Under the pieces are notes generated by a model. That model was not told the DNA's origin, did no database searches, and saw nothing but the letters and a program-made list of their open reading frames with translations. A stretch of 64,000 bases of DNA from assembly GCF_003047295.1 (NCBI RefSeq), contig NZ_PZYZ01000001.1, forward strand, positions 496,001 through 560,000, written 5' to 3'. Of this stretch, positions 34,102 through 43,764 are shown in pieces. The position numbers and the translations under genes were made by a program. The DNA is from Nocardioides sediminis. GTDB taxonomy: Bacteria > Actinomycetota > Actinomycetes > Propionibacteriales > Nocardioidaceae. The stretch's first letter is position 1. Every line of letters starts with the position of its first letter.

Positions 34102-34182
34102 CGTGGAGTTCCACGCAACAGCGTGGAAGTGCGGGGTCTACGGACCGTCAAGGGCTGAAGTTCCACGCACGTGCGTGGAGCT
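34102..34182. repeat. Cluster of TCCACGC-type palindromes
   Basis: CGTGGA-GT-TCCACG (34102-34115) overlaps TTCCACGC-AACA-GCGTGGAA (34109-34128). At 34162-34179 lies the perfect 18-bp palindrome TCCACGCACGTGCGTGGA. The last unit matches 17 of 19 bases of the element at 17996-18014. The cluster fills the otherwise empty gap between the Sm-like gene and the cell-wall hydrolase gene (34007-34220), so these units are intergenic. Confidence 0.75.
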
Positions 34183-34220
34183 CCAGGTCAGGCGCGGCCA
34201 GGGTCCCCCGTGAGGGCGCC

Positions 34221-35189
34221 TCAGTCGGCGACGTCGACGTGCACGTGGTCGCGGTGCTCGAGGATGGCACGGTCCCCGCGGGAGGAGGACGGCACGCGGT
34301 AGTCCCGCCACCCGTCGTCGCTGCGCGAGCCCGCCCGCCAGATGCGGCCGTCGAAGATGATCGTCTCGATGTCCAGGCGGTCCGCGCGGGCGACGAGGTA
34401 GTGCGCGATCGCCCAGCCCCGCTTGCGGTTGTCCGGGTTGACGGGTCGCACGAAGATGTCGATCGCACGGCCCTCGTAGTGCGCGGACCCCTCCATGTGC
34501 CCCGTCGACACCCCGGCCGGCTCGAAGCCCCCCAACGAGAGCGGCCCGAACGCCGACTCGACGTCCTCCCGGACGGCTGCCGCACGCCGGACCAGTCCCG
34601 TGCCGTCGAGGCGGTCGCCGGCCTCGTCCGCGTCGCCGGGGGTGTCGCACCAGAACGCCGCCCGGTGGTTGCCGGTCAGCGCCGAGGCGAGGGCGCGACC
34701 GTCCGCCTCGTGGTCGGCGTACGCGTCCGGGTACGCCGACCTCTGCACGGCCTGCGCGGCGTCGGTGATCTCCATGGTCTCGTAGCCCTCGACCTGCAGG
34801 AGCGCGTCGTAGAAGGCGTTGGTCGAGTGGACGGGGTCCAGGATCTCGGGCACCGTGCCCCAGCCCTGCGAGGGGCGCTGCTGGAAGATCCCCACCGAGT
34901 CGCGGTCGCCGTGCTCGATGTTGAGGATCTTGGACTCCTGGTACGCCGTCGCGAGCGCGATGCTGGCGGCGCGTGCGGGCAGGCCGCGCTGGATCGAGAT
35001 GGCGGTGATCAGGGCAGCGTTCTCGGCCTGCTCGAGGCTCAGGTCGACGACGACCCCGTCCACCTCCGCGGTGCAGCCGGGGGAGTCGAAGAAGGGGGTG
35101 CCGCCCTCCCGGTTGACCAGCACGCCGACGCCGGCGACGACGAGGGCCACCACCAGGGCGCCGACGACGACCCTGCCCCGCGTGGTCAT
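34221..35189 (-). CDS. Two-domain cell-wall hydrolase: transglycosylase-like plus M15-like
   Basis: A 322-residue exported protein. It has an N-terminal membrane/signal helix (VVVGALVVALVVAGVGVLV), then a lysozyme-like region with IALATAYQESKILNIEHGDR and DSVGIFQQRPSQGWGT (candidate catalytic Glu in YQESK). The C-terminal part has zinc-peptidase-like HYEGRAIDIFVR and HRDHVHVDV, the HxxxxxxD and HxH pattern of M15/D,D-peptidase relatives. Each half is recognisable only by short motifs, so the enzymatic claims are inference. It lies upstream of dapD's end by 40 bp on the same strand. Confidence 0.72.
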   Translation of the reverse strand: MTTRGRVVVGALVVALVVAGVGVLVNREGGTPFFDSPGCTAEVDGVVVDLSLEQAENAALITAISIQRGLPARAASIALATAYQESKILNIEHGDRDSVGIFQQRPSQGWGTVPEILDPVHSTNAFYDALLQVEGYETMEITDAAQAVQRSAYPDAYADHEADGRALASALTGNHRAAFWCDTPGDADEAGDRLDGTGLVRRAAAVREDVESAFGPLSLGGFEPAGVSTGHMEGSAHYEGRAIDIFVRPVNPDNRKRGWAIAHYLVARADRLDIETIIFDGRIWRAGSRSDDGWRDYRVPSSSRGDRAILEHRDHVHVDVAD

Positions 35190-35228
35190 GCGGGCCTCCC
35201 GGCGGTGGCCACGGCGGGCTCCACCGGG

Positions 35229-36176
35229 CTAGTCGTTGGCGTGCAGCGCGGTGTTGAGGGCGATGCCCTCACCCTTCCACGGCACGGCCTCGATCGCGCC
35301 GCTGACCGAGTTGCGGCGGAAGAGCACGTTGCTGGCCCCCGAGAGCTCCAGCGCCTTGACGACCTTGCCGTCCTCCTGGGGCAGCGTGACCTTGGTGCCG
35401 GCGGTGACGTAGCAGCCGGCCTCCACGACGCAGTCGTCGCCCAGCGAGATGCCGATGCCGGCGTTGGCGCCGAGCAGGCAGCGCTCACCGATGGAGATGG
35501 TCTCCTTGCCGCCGCCCGACAGGGTCCCCATGATCGACGCGCCGCCGCCGACGTCGGAGCCGTCGCCGACCAGGACGCCCGCGGAGATGCGGCCCTCGAC
35601 CATCGACGCGCCGAGCGTCCCGGCGTTGAAGTTGACGAAGCCCTCGTGCATCACGGTGGTGCCGCTCGCCAGGTGGGCGCCGAGGCGGACGCGGTCGGCG
35701 TCGGCGATCCGGACCCCGCTCGGCAGCACGTAGTCGACCATGCGCGGGAACTTGTCGACGCCGTGGACGGTCACGTGGCCGACCTCCCGCTGGAGGCGGG
35801 CGCGGGTGAGCTCGAAGCCCTCGACCGCGCACGGTCCGGCGCTGGTCCACACGACGTTGGTCAGCAGGCCGAAGACGCCGTCCATGGAGATCTCGTGGGG
35901 GCGCACGAGCCGGCTCGAGAGCAGGTGCAGCCGCAGCCACACGTCCTCGGTGGTGGCCGGAGCGGCACCGAGGTCGGCGATCTCGACGACCCGCAGCTCG
36001 CGTCGTACGCCGCGGGCGTCGTCGGGACCGGCGAGCGCGACCAGGGCGTCGGGGACGTCCTCCCCGTCACGCGTCCCCAGGGCGGGGGCGGGGAACCACG
36101 CGTCGAGCACGTGGTCGGCGGGGTCGAGGGTCACCAGGCCGTGGCCCCAGGCGGAGCGGGGAGCGTCGTCAGTCAC
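35229..36176 (-). CDS. dapD: Tetrahydrodipicolinate N-succinyltransferase DapD
   Basis: A 315-residue acyltransferase with a C-terminal left-handed beta-helix. It transfers succinyl from succinyl-CoA to tetrahydrodipicolinate, the step before DapC. Hexapeptide-repeat strands appear as [40 protein letters not shown] and [20 protein letters not shown], with [20 protein letters not shown] before them, as in actinobacterial DapD. The GTG start gives the length of the mycobacterial enzyme and has TAGGCT 7 nt upstream. Confidence 0.94.
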   Translation of the reverse strand: MTDDAPRSAWGHGLVTLDPADHVLDAWFPAPALGTRDGEDVPDALVALAGPDDARGVRRELRVVEIADLGAAPATTEDVWLRLHLLSSRLVRPHEISMDGVFGLLTNVVWTSAGPCAVEGFELTRARLQREVGHVTVHGVDKFPRMVDYVLPSGVRIADADRVRLGAHLASGTTVMHEGFVNFNAGTLGASMVEGRISAGVLVGDGSDVGGGASIMGTLSGGGKETISIGERCLLGANAGIGISLGDDCVVEAGCYVTAGTKVTLPQEDGKVVKALELSGASNVLFRRNSVSGAIEAVPWKGEGIALNTALHAND

Positions 36177-36234
36177 GGCGGCAAGCCTACGGAGTCGGCC
36201 CACCCCGAAGGACCACTGGCCGGTCCGGCCGTCC

Positions 36235-36774
36235 CTACTGACCGGTCCTGCCGTCCAGGCGCTCCCGCAGCAGGTCCGCGTGCCCGCAGTGCCGGGCGTA
36301 CTCCTCGACCATGTGCACGACGACGTCGCGCACCTCGACCTGCTCGCCGTGCACGTCCACGAGCGTGTCGAGGGCGGTGCGCTCGAGCACCTCGCGGGCG
36401 TGCGCCACCTCCTCGCGCAGCAGCGCGAACGCCTCGTCCACCAGCTGCTGCGTCGGCTCGCCGAAGTCGAAGCCGCCGTCCTCGTCCTGGAAGTGCCGCG
36501 GCAGCTCGTGCCGGCCCTCGAGGATGCGCCGGAACCACGACTGCTCCACGCGCGCCATGTGCCGGACCATGCCGAGCAGCGACATCGTCGACGGCGGCAC
36601 CGACCGGGTGCCGAGCTGCTCCGGCGTCAGGCCCTCGCACTTGAGCTCGAGGGTCGCGCGGTAGTGCTCGAGGTACTCCGTCAGCACGGCGCGCTCGCCG
36701 CGGCTGGGTGCGTCGCTCATCCGCGGGTCCTGGTCACGGGGGAGCCACATCCCGTTGAAGCCGATCTGCGTCAT
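36235..36774 (-). CDS. DinB/DUF664 family protein
   Basis: A 179-residue four-helix-bundle protein of the DinB/DUF664 group. Likely metal-ligand positions are in [20 protein letters not shown] (His) and [20 protein letters not shown] (two His). Actinobacterial relatives include mycothiol-dependent transferases, so a thiol-transfer role is plausible but unproven. The start is the ATG at 36774; another ATG at 36720 (MSDAPSRG) is also possible. The gene is divergent from the ileS leader. Confidence 0.8.
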   Translation of the reverse strand: MTQIGFNGMWLPRDQDPRMSDAPSRGERAVLTEYLEHYRATLELKCEGLTPEQLGTRSVPPSTMSLLGMVRHMARVEQSWFRRILEGRHELPRHFQDEDGGFDFGEPTQQLVDEAFALLREEVAHAREVLERTALDTLVDVHGEQVEVRDVVVHMVEEYARHCGHADLLRERLDGRTGQ

Positions 36775-36839
36775 GGCGCCACCCAACCGCGCCCGGTCCG
36801 CGCCCGCAATCCGATTGGCGCCCCCTCCGCGCCTCGCCG

Positions 36840-37086
36840 TACGATCGCGGCACAGGCGTTCGAGCCGTCATCAGCGGCGAGCCTCCGGAAGAACGGTCGT
36901 CGCACCCCAGCGGCGACTCACTAGAACCGGACGGGTTGGCCCGTCACAGCCGACAACGAGCGGCACCGCCGGGAGGCGGCGCAAGCGAGGTGGTACCGCG
37001 GTCGCGTCCGAGAAGTCGGCGCAGTCGTCCTCGTGGCAGCAGCCCGAGTCGTACGACGCCAGACCGACCACCCGCAGGAGTCCCCG
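36840..37086 (+). promoter_or_regulatory. T-box riboswitch leader of ileS
   Basis: The 312-bp gap before ileS (36775-37086) holds a T-box leader of the actinobacterial ileS type. TACGAT (36840-36845) is a good -10. An ATC isoleucine specifier sits in CCGTCATCAGCGGCG (36865-36879). The AGAACCGGACGGGTTGGCCC segment (36934 onward) and the T-box core GAGGTGGTACCGCGG (36987-37001) follow in the expected order. The ileS ribosome site GCAGGAG (37074-37080) ends the leader. Uncharged tRNA-Ile binding would expose or restore translation of ileS. Confidence 0.88.
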
Positions 37087-40000
37087 ATGGCCTACCCCAA
37101 GGTCTCCCACACGTCCGCGACGTCCGTCCCCAGCGCGCCGGCCTTCCCGGCGATCGAGGAGGCCGTGCTGGCCTACTGGGACGCCGACGACACGTTCACG
37201 GCGAGCGTCGAGCAGCGCGAGGCCGGCACCGACGGCGAGAACGAGTTCGTCTTCTACGACGGCCCGCCATTCGCCAACGGCCTGCCGCACTACGGCCACC
37301 TGTTGACCGGCTACGTCAAGGACCTCGTGCCGCGCTACCAGACGATGCGCGGCCGCCGCGTGGAGCGCCGCTTCGGCTGGGACACCCACGGCCTGCCCGC
37401 CGAGCTCGAGGCGATGCGCCAGCTCGGCCTCAAGACCACCGACGAGATCCACGAGCTGGGCATCGAGAAGTTCAACGCCGCCTGCCGGGAGTCGGTCCTG
37501 AAGTACACCGGCGAGTGGCGCGACTACGTCACCCGCCAGGCCCGCTGGGTCGACTTCGACAACGACTACAAGACCATGAACCCCGAGTTCATGGAGTCGG
37601 TCATGTGGGCCTTCAAGCAGCTCCACGACAAGGGTCTGGTCTACGAGGGCTTCCGCGTCCTGCCCTACTGCTGGAACGACGAGACGCCGCTGTCCAACCA
37701 CGAGCTGCGCATGGACGACGAGGTCTACCAGGTCCGCCAGGACCCGGCCGTCACGGTGGGCGTGCGCCTCGAGGGCGACGACGAGCTCGGGGGAGTGCTC
37801 GCGCTCGTCTGGACGACGACCCCGTGGACGCTCCCGTCCAACCTCGCGGTCATGGTGGGCGAGGACATCGAGTACGTCGTGGTGGAGGGGCCCGTCCCGG
37901 GCGCCGACGAGACGGCGCGCTACCTGGTCGCCGAGCCGCGGCTGGCGGCGTACAAGCGCGAGCTCTTCCCCGACGCCGACGAGCCGACCGTGGTCTCGCG
38001 CCACCGCGGCGCCGACCTCGTGGGGCGCTCCTACACCCCGCCGTTCGGCTACTACCTCGGCCACGAGCGGGCCTTCCGCCTGGTGGCGGCCGAGTTCGTC
38101 ACGACCACCGACGGCACCGGGCTGGTGCACACCGCCGGCGCCTTCGGTGAGGACGACAAGGTCGTCACCGACCGCGAGGGCATCGAGCCGGTGATGCCGG
38201 TCGGCAAGGACGGGCGCTTCACGTTCCCGGTCGCGGAGTACGAGGGCATGCTCGTCTTCGACGCCAACCTGCACATCATCGACCACCTCAAGGCCGTCAC
38301 CCGCGGCGAGCCCGGCGGGTCCGTCACGCCGGGCACCGTGCTGCTGCGCCGCGAGACCTACGACCACTCCTACCCGCACTGCTGGCGCTGCCGCGAGCCC
38401 CTGATCTACAAGGGCGTCTCCTCCTGGTTCGTCGAGGTGACCGCGGTCAAGGAGCGCCTCATGGAGCTCAACCAGCAGATCCGGTGGGTGCCCGACCACA
38501 TCAAGGACGGCTCCTTCGGCAAGTGGCTGGAGAACGCCCGCGACTGGTCGATCACCCGCAACCGCTTCTGGGGCAGCCCGGTGCCGGTGTGGAAGTCGGA
38601 CTCCGAGGAGTACCCGCGCCTCGACGTCTACGGCAGCTTCGAGGAGATCGAGCGCGACTTCGGCACGCTGCCGCGCAACGCCGAGGGCGAGCCCGACCTG
38701 CACCGGCCGTTCGTCGACGACCTCACCCGGCCCAACCCCGACGACCCGACCGGAAAGTCCACGATGCGCCGCGTCACCGACGTGCTGGACGTGTGGTTCG
38801 ACTCCGGCTCGATGTCCTTCGCGCAGGTGCACTACCCGTTCGACAACAAGGACTGGTTCGACCACCACTTCCCGGGCGACTTCATCGTCGAGTACATCGG
38901 CCAGACCCGCGGCTGGTTCTACACGATGCACGTCCTGGCCGGCGCCATCTTCGACCGCCCCGCGTTCGAGACGTGCCTCAGCCACGGCATCGTGCTGGGC
39001 AACGACGGGCAGAAGATGTCCAAGTCGCTGCGCAACTACCCCGACGTGCGCGAGGTCTTCGACCGCGACGGCGCCGACGCCATGCGCTGGTTCCTCATGT
39101 CCAGCCCGATCCTGCGCGGCGGCAACCTCGTCGTCACCGAGCAGGGCATCCGCGACTCCGTGCGCCAGGTGCTCATCCCGCTGTGGAACAGCTGGTACTT
39201 CTTCAGCCTCTACGCCAACGCGGCCTCCGACGGGCAGGGCCACGACGCCCGGAGTGTCCTGGGGCGCACCGACGCTCTGTCCCACCCGATGGACCGCTAC
39301 GTCCTGGCCAAGCTGCGTGAGTACGTCGCCGCGATGACCCAGCAGCTCGACGACTACGAGGTCGCGAACGCCTGCGACTCCACGCGTGCCTTCCTCGACG
39401 TGCTGACCAACTGGTACATCCGCCGCTCGCGGGACCGGTTCTGGGAGGAGGACGCCGACGCCTTCGACACCCTCTACACGGTGCTCGAGGTCGTGTGCCG
39501 GGTGACCGCGCCGCTCATGCCGCTGACGACCGAGGAGGTCTGGCGCGGCCTGACCGGCGGGCGGTCGGTCCACCTGGCCGACTGGCCGCTGGTCGACGAC
39601 CTGCCGGCCGACCACGGCCTGGTCGTATCGATGGACGCCGTCCGCGACGTCTGCTCGTCCGGCTCGGCGCTGCGCAAGGCCGCCGGCCTGCGCAACCGGC
39701 TCCCGCTCTCGCGGCTGACGGTCGTCGCCGACGCCGACCTGTCGGGCTTCGAGTCGCTGGTCGCCGACGAGCTCAACCTCAAGGCCGTCGACCTGCTGGC
39801 CCCGGACGCGCCCGAGGCGGCGTCGTACGGCGTCTCCCAGAAGCTCACGGTCAACGCCCGCGCCGCGGGCCCGCGCCTGGGCAAGGACGTCCAGCACGCC
39901 ATCAAGGGCTCCAAGACCGGCGACTGGTCCGTCGCCGAGGACGGCACCGTCACCTCCGGCGGTCTGGCGCTGGTCGAGGGGGAGTACACCCTGGAGACCG

Positions 40001-40311
40001 TCGCCGGTTCCGCCGACGACGGGGCCGCGGTCGGGATGCTGCCCCGGGGTGGGTTCGTGGTGCTCGACACGGTCGTGACGCCCGAGCTGACGGCCGAGGG
40101 GACCGCCCGCGACCTGGTGCGTGCCGTCCAGCAGGCCCGCAAGGACGCGGGGCTGCAGGTCAGCGACCGGATCTCGCTGACGGTCTCCGGACCGGCCGAC
40201 GTGCTGGCCGCCGCCCGCACCCACGAGGCGCTGCTCGCGGAGGAGACGCTCGCCACCCGCGTTGCCTACGCCGACGCGCCCGAGGTCGTCGTCGAGGTCG
40301 CCCGCGCCTGA
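37087..40311 (+). CDS. ileS: Isoleucyl-tRNA synthetase
   Basis: A 1074-residue class I synthetase. The HIGH-type motif is PHYGHLLTG, the KMSKS loop is [11 protein letters not shown], and the editing (CP1) domain contains [14 protein letters not shown] and [15 protein letters not shown]. The C-terminal anticodon domain runs from about residue 700 ([20 protein letters not shown]) through [20 protein letters not shown]. The length and absence of a C-terminal zinc finger suggest the eukaryote-like IleRS2 type, often tolerant to mupirocin. The ATG at 37087 follows GCAGGAG. dapE follows after 26 bp. Confidence 0.96.
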   Translation: MAYPKVSHTSATSVPSAPAFPAIEEAVLAYWDADDTFTASVEQREAGTDGENEFVFYDGPPFANGLPHYGHLLTGYVKDLVPRYQTMRGRRVERRFGWDTHGLPAELEAMRQLGLKTTDEIHELGIEKFNAACRESVLKYTGEWRDYVTRQARWVDFDNDYKTMNPEFMESVMWAFKQLHDKGLVYEGFRVLPYCWNDETPLSNHELRMDDEVYQVRQDPAVTVGVRLEGDDELGGVLALVWTTTPWTLPSNLAVMVGEDIEYVVVEGPVPGADETARYLVAEPRLAAYKRELFPDADEPTVVSRHRGADLVGRSYTPPFGYYLGHERAFRLVAAEFVTTTDGTGLVHTAGAFGEDDKVVTDREGIEPVMPVGKDGRFTFPVAEYEGMLVFDANLHIIDHLKAVTRGEPGGSVTPGTVLLRRETYDHSYPHCWRCREPLIYKGVSSWFVEVTAVKERLMELNQQIRWVPDHIKDGSFGKWLENARDWSITRNRFWGSPVPVWKSDSEEYPRLDVYGSFEEIERDFGTLPRNAEGEPDLHRPFVDDLTRPNPDDPTGKSTMRRVTDVLDVWFDSGSMSFAQVHYPFDNKDWFDHHFPGDFIVEYIGQTRGWFYTMHVLAGAIFDRPAFETCLSHGIVLGNDGQKMSKSLRNYPDVREVFDRDGADAMRWFLMSSPILRGGNLVVTEQGIRDSVRQVLIPLWNSWYFFSLYANAASDGQGHDARSVLGRTDALSHPMDRYVLAKLREYVAAMTQQLDDYEVANACDSTRAFLDVLTNWYIRRSRDRFWEEDADAFDTLYTVLEVVCRVTAPLMPLTTEEVWRGLTGGRSVHLADWPLVDDLPADHGLVVSMDAVRDVCSSGSALRKAAGLRNRLPLSRLTVVADADLSGFESLVADELNLKAVDLLAPDAPEAASYGVSQKLTVNARAAGPRLGKDVQHAIKGSKTGDWSVAEDGTVTSGGLALVEGEYTLETVAGSADDGAAVGMLPRGGFVVLDTVVTPELTAEGTARDLVRAVQQARKDAGLQVSDRISLTVSGPADVLAAARTHEALLAEETLATRVAYADAPEVVVEVARA

Positions 40312-40337
40312 TCGTCGGCGGCTGGTTGAATCAGGCC

Positions 40338-41396
40338 ATGCCGAGAATCGACCTGTCCGCCGACGTCGTCACCCTCACCCAGCAGCTGGTCGACATCGAG
40401 TCGGTCTCCCACCACGAGCAGGAGATCGCCGACGCGGTGGAGGCCGCGCTGCAGGGGATCCCGCACCTGAGGGTGACCCGCCGTGGCCACACGATCGTGG
40501 CGCGCACCGAGCTCGGTCGTGGCGAGCGGGTGGTGATCGCGGGCCACCTCGACACGGTGCCGCTCAACGACAACCTGCCCTCCCGGCTCGAGGACGGGAT
40601 CCTGCACGGCCTGGGCACCTGCGACATGAAGGGTGGCGACGCTGTGATGCTCAAGCTCGCCGCCGACCTCACCGAGCCCGAGCGCGACCTCACCTTCATC
40701 TTCTACGAGGCCGAGGAGGTCGACTCGGTCCACAACGGCCTGCGCAAGCTCACCGAGAGCGACCCCGACCTGCTCGACGCCGATTTCGCGATCCTCATGG
40801 AGCCGAGCAACGCCAGCGTCGAGGCCGGCTGCCAGGGCACGATGCGCGTCGACGTGCGCACGACCGGCGAGCGGTCCCACTCGGCCCGCAGCTGGAAGGG
40901 CGTCAACGCCATCCACAAGGCCGCCCCGATCCTGGCCAGGCTCAACGAGTACGTCGCCCGGCAGCCCGTCATCGACGGACTGGCCTACCACGAGGGCCTC
41001 AACGCCACCGGCATCCGCGGCGGGGTGGCCGGCAACGTCATCCCCGACGAGTGCGTGGTCGAGGTCAACTTCCGTTTCGCCCCCGACCGGGACGAGGCGG
41101 GCGCCGAGGCGTTCGTCCGCGAGTTCTTCGAGGGGTACGACGTCACCGTGACCGACATGGCCGCCGGCGCGCTCCCGGGACTCGACCGGCCCGCCGCCAA
41201 GGCCTTCGTCGAGGCGGTCGGCGCCGAGCCCGCGCCCAAGTTCGGCTGGACCGACGTCGCGCAGTTCACCAGGCTCGGCATCCCGGCGGTCAACTTCGGC
41301 CCCGGCGACCCGATGTACGCCCACAAGCAGGACGAGCACGTGCCCGTCGAGCACATCGAGCGGTGCGAGCGGATCCTCAAGGAGTGGCTCGGATGA
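40338..41396 (+). CDS. dapE: Succinyl-diaminopimelate desuccinylase DapE
   Basis: A 352-residue M20-family zinc amidase that frees LL-DAP from its N-succinyl form. Metal-site segments are VVIAGHLDTVPLN, GLGTCDMKGGDAVML, FYEAEEVDSVHNGL (catalytic Glu pair), AILMEPSN and PGDPMYAHKQDEHVPVEHIE. A dimerisation insert (HSARSWKGVNAIHKAAPILA) is present. TTGAAT lies 6 nt before the ATG, suggesting its own leaderless promoter within the gap after ileS. The stop overlaps the next gene (ATGA). Confidence 0.93.
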   Translation: MPRIDLSADVVTLTQQLVDIESVSHHEQEIADAVEAALQGIPHLRVTRRGHTIVARTELGRGERVVIAGHLDTVPLNDNLPSRLEDGILHGLGTCDMKGGDAVMLKLAADLTEPERDLTFIFYEAEEVDSVHNGLRKLTESDPDLLDADFAILMEPSNASVEAGCQGTMRVDVRTTGERSHSARSWKGVNAIHKAAPILARLNEYVARQPVIDGLAYHEGLNATGIRGGVAGNVIPDECVVEVNFRFAPDRDEAGAEAFVREFFEGYDVTVTDMAAGALPGLDRPAAKAFVEAVGAEPAPKFGWTDVAQFTRLGIPAVNFGPGDPMYAHKQDEHVPVEHIERCERILKEWLG

Positions 41397-42148
41397 GGGA
41401 CAGGTACAAGGGCCCGATCCTCGAGCGGCGCGGCCAGGTCGAGTCGGGCACCACCGACCAGCGGCTGCTCGACTCCCGGGGGCCGACGGACTGGGTCCAC
41501 GAGGACCCGTGGCGCGTGCTCCGCATCCAGGCGGAGTTCGTCGAGGGCTTCGGTGCGCTGGCCGAGGTGGGCCCGGCCATCGCCGTCTTCGGCTCCGCCC
41601 GGACACCCGCGGACTCGGCCGACTACGCGACCGCCGAGCGGGTGGGCCGCCGGCTCGTCGAGGAGGACTTCGCCGTCATCACCGGCGGCGGTCCCGGCGC
41701 GATGGAGGCGGCCAACAAGGGCGCCAGCGAGGCCGGCGGCACGAGCATCGGGCTCGGCATCGAGCTGCCCTTCGAGGCCGGCCTCAACTCGTGGGTCGAC
41801 TATGGCATCAACTTCCGCTACTTCTTCGCCCGCAAGACGATGTTCGTCAAGTACGCCCAGGGCTTCGTCGTCCTCCCGGGCGGCCTGGGCACCTTCGACG
41901 AGCTCTTCGAGGCGCTGACCCTCGTCCAGACGCAGAAGGTCACCTCGTTCCCCATCGTGCTGATGGGCGTCGACTACTGGAGCGGCCTGCTGGCCTGGAT
42001 GCGCGACACGGTGCTGGCCGGGGGCAAGATCAGCGCCGACGACCTCGACATGATCACGCTCACCGACGACGTCGACGAGGCCGTGGCGATGATGGTCGCC
42101 GCCCGGGCGGACGCCGTGCCCACCCCGTCCCCCGAGCGGCCGGAGTGA
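41393..42148 (+). CDS. LOG family protein (TIGR00730-type Rossmann fold)
   Basis: A 251-residue protein of the Lonely Guy/lysine-decarboxylase-like family. The nucleotide-binding core reads GSARTPADSADYATAERVGR, VITGGGPGAMEAANKGASEA and VVLPGGLGTFDELFEALTLV (the PGGxGTxxE motif). Family members are 5'-monophosphate phosphoribohydrolases that release cytokinin-like bases from nucleotides; the bacterial role is not established. The ATG overlaps the dapE stop, so both are translated together. This dapE-LOG order is common in actinobacteria. Confidence 0.9.
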   Translation: MRDRYKGPILERRGQVESGTTDQRLLDSRGPTDWVHEDPWRVLRIQAEFVEGFGALAEVGPAIAVFGSARTPADSADYATAERVGRRLVEEDFAVITGGGPGAMEAANKGASEAGGTSIGLGIELPFEAGLNSWVDYGINFRYFFARKTMFVKYAQGFVVLPGGLGTFDELFEALTLVQTQKVTSFPIVLMGVDYWSGLLAWMRDTVLAGGKISADDLDMITLTDDVDEAVAMMVAARADAVPTPSPERPE

Positions 42149-42155
42149 CGACGCC

Positions 42156-42458
42156 GTGACCTGGTTCTTCGCGATCCTGCTGGTGCTGGCCATGGGTGGT
42201 GTCGCGGTGGTGGCCTCCGGACGCGGTGGCTCCCTCCCCGAGGAGTACGACGACCGTCCCGACGTCCGCGTCCCGGCGGCCGGACCGCTCACCGGCGACG
42301 ACGTCCGCGGGGTGCGCTTCTCCCTGGCGTTCCGGGGCTACCGGATGTCCGAGGTGGACGCGCTGCTCGAGCGCCTCGCCACCCAGGTGGACGGCGATCA
42401 GGGTGCCGGCGACCCACCGCGGGGCGATGCTCCGCGTGGCGACGCCGACCCTGGCTAG
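42156..42458 (+). CDS. Membrane-anchored DivIVA-motif protein
   Basis: A 100-residue protein. One N-terminal transmembrane helix (FFAILLVLAMGGVAVVASGR) and a short linker precede a DivIVA-type N-terminal motif (VRGVRFSLAFRGYRMSEVDA, LLERL). The tail is acidic and repetitive (GDPPRGDAPRGDADPG). DivIVA motifs bind curved membrane or polar scaffold partners; here only the first coiled-coil portion is present, so it may be a small adaptor. It starts with GTG 7 nt after the LOG stop. Confidence 0.8.
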   Translation: MTWFFAILLVLAMGGVAVVASGRGGSLPEEYDDRPDVRVPAAGPLTGDDVRGVRFSLAFRGYRMSEVDALLERLATQVDGDQGAGDPPRGDAPRGDADPG

Positions 42459-42472
42459 GGCAGGATGCCCGG

Positions 42473-42898
42473 ATGCTCATCGAGATCCTCGTCTACATCC
42501 TCACCCCGCTGGCCGCGGTGGTCGTGGTGTTGACCCGGCTGCGACTGGCTCGGGGAGGGGCCGTCGCCGGTCAGTTCCAGATCAGCAGGCGCCTGCTGAT
42601 GGTCCACACCGTCGCCGGCACCGTCGCCGTGCTGCTGTGGGTGCTGTTCCTGGCCTTCCCCGAGGACTCGTCCCTCGGTGGCGCCGTGGTCGGCATCGTG
42701 GCGCTCGCGTTCTTCTGGGTCACGGCGGTCGCCGGGCTGCTCATCCTGTCGAGGTGGCTCCCCACGCGTGGCCGGCACGCCGACGACCGCGCCACCGACA
42801 GCTGGAGCGAGGGGCCGGGGCTCTCGGTGCTCGCCCACGTCGGTCTGCTCGTCGGCGTCCTCGTGTTCACCTACGCCTACCTCACCGCAGCGGTGTGA
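42473..42898 (+). CDS. Four-helix integral membrane protein, unknown function
   Basis: A 141-residue protein with four hydrophobic helices: LIEILVYILTPLAAVVVVLT, HTVAGTVAVLLWVLFLAFP, GIVALAFFWVTAVAGLLILS and VLAHVGLLVGVLVFTYAYLT. No recognised domain. The ATG at 42473 lies 14 nt after the DivIVA-like gene. Its stop overlaps the start of the M14 peptidase gene by 4 bp (GTGTGA), so it belongs to the same coupled series. Confidence 0.75.
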   Translation: MLIEILVYILTPLAAVVVVLTRLRLARGGAVAGQFQISRRLLMVHTVAGTVAVLLWVLFLAFPEDSSLGGAVVGIVALAFFWVTAVAGLLILSRWLPTRGRHADDRATDSWSEGPGLSVLAHVGLLVGVLVFTYAYLTAAV

Positions 42899-43689
42899 GG
42901 CGCCTCGTCGCGCTCGCCCTGGGCGCCGTGCTCACCGGGGCCCTGGCCACCGTTCCGGCCCAGTCGGGCACCGCCTCGTCGGGCGGGACCAGCCCCGCGA
43001 CCGCCGTTGCGTCGACCCAGCGGCCGGCGGCGGTGGTCGAGCACCGCGTCATCGGCCGCTCCGTGCAGGGGCGGCCGATCCACGCCTGGCGGCTGGGCGA
43101 GCCCGGCAGGCGTCGGGTCGTGATGCTGTCCACCATGCACGGCAACGAGCCGCACACCCGGCAGATCCTCGCCGCCCTGCGCGACGGCCGCCCGATCAGG
43201 GGCATCGACCTGTGGGTCGTGCCCGTCGTCAACCCCGACGGCCTGGCGCGGCACACCCGCCGCAACGCTCGCGGCGTCGACCTCAACCGCAACTTCCCCC
43301 ACGACTGGGTCGACCTCGACGGCAGCTACGAGTCGGGCCCGCGGGCCGCGAGCGAGCCGGAGACGCGTGCAGTGATGGGGTTCCTGAGCCAGGTGCGGCC
43401 ACGACGCGTGCTGAGCTTCCACCAGCCCCTCAACGGTGTCGACACCGACACCAAGGACCCTCGCTTCGCCCGCCGGCTGGCGCGCGCCCTGCGGCTCCCG
43501 ACCACCAACCTAAACTGCGGTGGCCGGTGCCACGGCACCATGACCAGCTGGTACAACGCTCGCTTCGCCGGCGCTGCCCTGACCATCGAGTACGCCGCCC
43601 GGCCGCCCCGGCGCCGGATGGTCGTCGAGGCCCCGCGCCAGCTGCTCCGCGTCCTCGGCGCCCGCCGGGAATCACCGGGCGGCCGGTGA
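42895..43689 (+). CDS. Secreted M14-family zinc carboxypeptidase-like protein
   Basis: A 264-residue exported peptidase. The signal peptide is VRRLVALALGAVLTGALATV followed by PAQSGTASS. The zinc ligands lie in STMHGNEPHTRQIL (His, Glu) and RVLSFHQPLNG (third His). The substrate-binding region is ARGVDLNRNFPHDW, and the catalytic glutamate is in LTIEYAARP. It belongs to the short M14 group that includes murein peptide amidase-like enzymes, so a cell-wall peptide is a likely substrate. The GTG start overlaps the previous stop. Confidence 0.87.
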   Translation: MRRLVALALGAVLTGALATVPAQSGTASSGGTSPATAVASTQRPAAVVEHRVIGRSVQGRPIHAWRLGEPGRRRVVMLSTMHGNEPHTRQILAALRDGRPIRGIDLWVVPVVNPDGLARHTRRNARGVDLNRNFPHDWVDLDGSYESGPRAASEPETRAVMGFLSQVRPRRVLSFHQPLNGVDTDTKDPRFARRLARALRLPTTNLNCGGRCHGTMTSWYNARFAGAALTIEYAARPPRRRMVVEAPRQLLRVLGARRESPGGR

Positions 43690-43739
43690 TCCAGTGGGTT
43701 CGCGCACGCTGTAACACGCGCCAACCCACTGAACCACCG
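43684..43739. terminator. Long bidirectional hairpin between convergent genes
   Basis: CGGTGATCCAGTGGGTT (43684-43700) pairs with AACCCACTGAACCACCG (43723-43739). The stem is 17 bp, with a perfect 9-bp inner part (CAGTGGGTT/AACCCACTG) and two G-U-compatible mismatches. It begins at the last codons of the M14 gene and ends 25 bp before the enoyl-CoA hydratase stop, so it is placed to terminate both convergent transcripts. Confidence 0.7.
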
Positions 43740-43764
43740 GGCAGCCGGTGACTCCGCGGCCCGG

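Noticed and set aside
36871..40224. An open frame of more than 1100 codons antisense to ileS
   Set aside because: Full overlap with a complete isoleucyl-tRNA synthetase and its T-box leader. The translation is compositionally biased and matches nothing.
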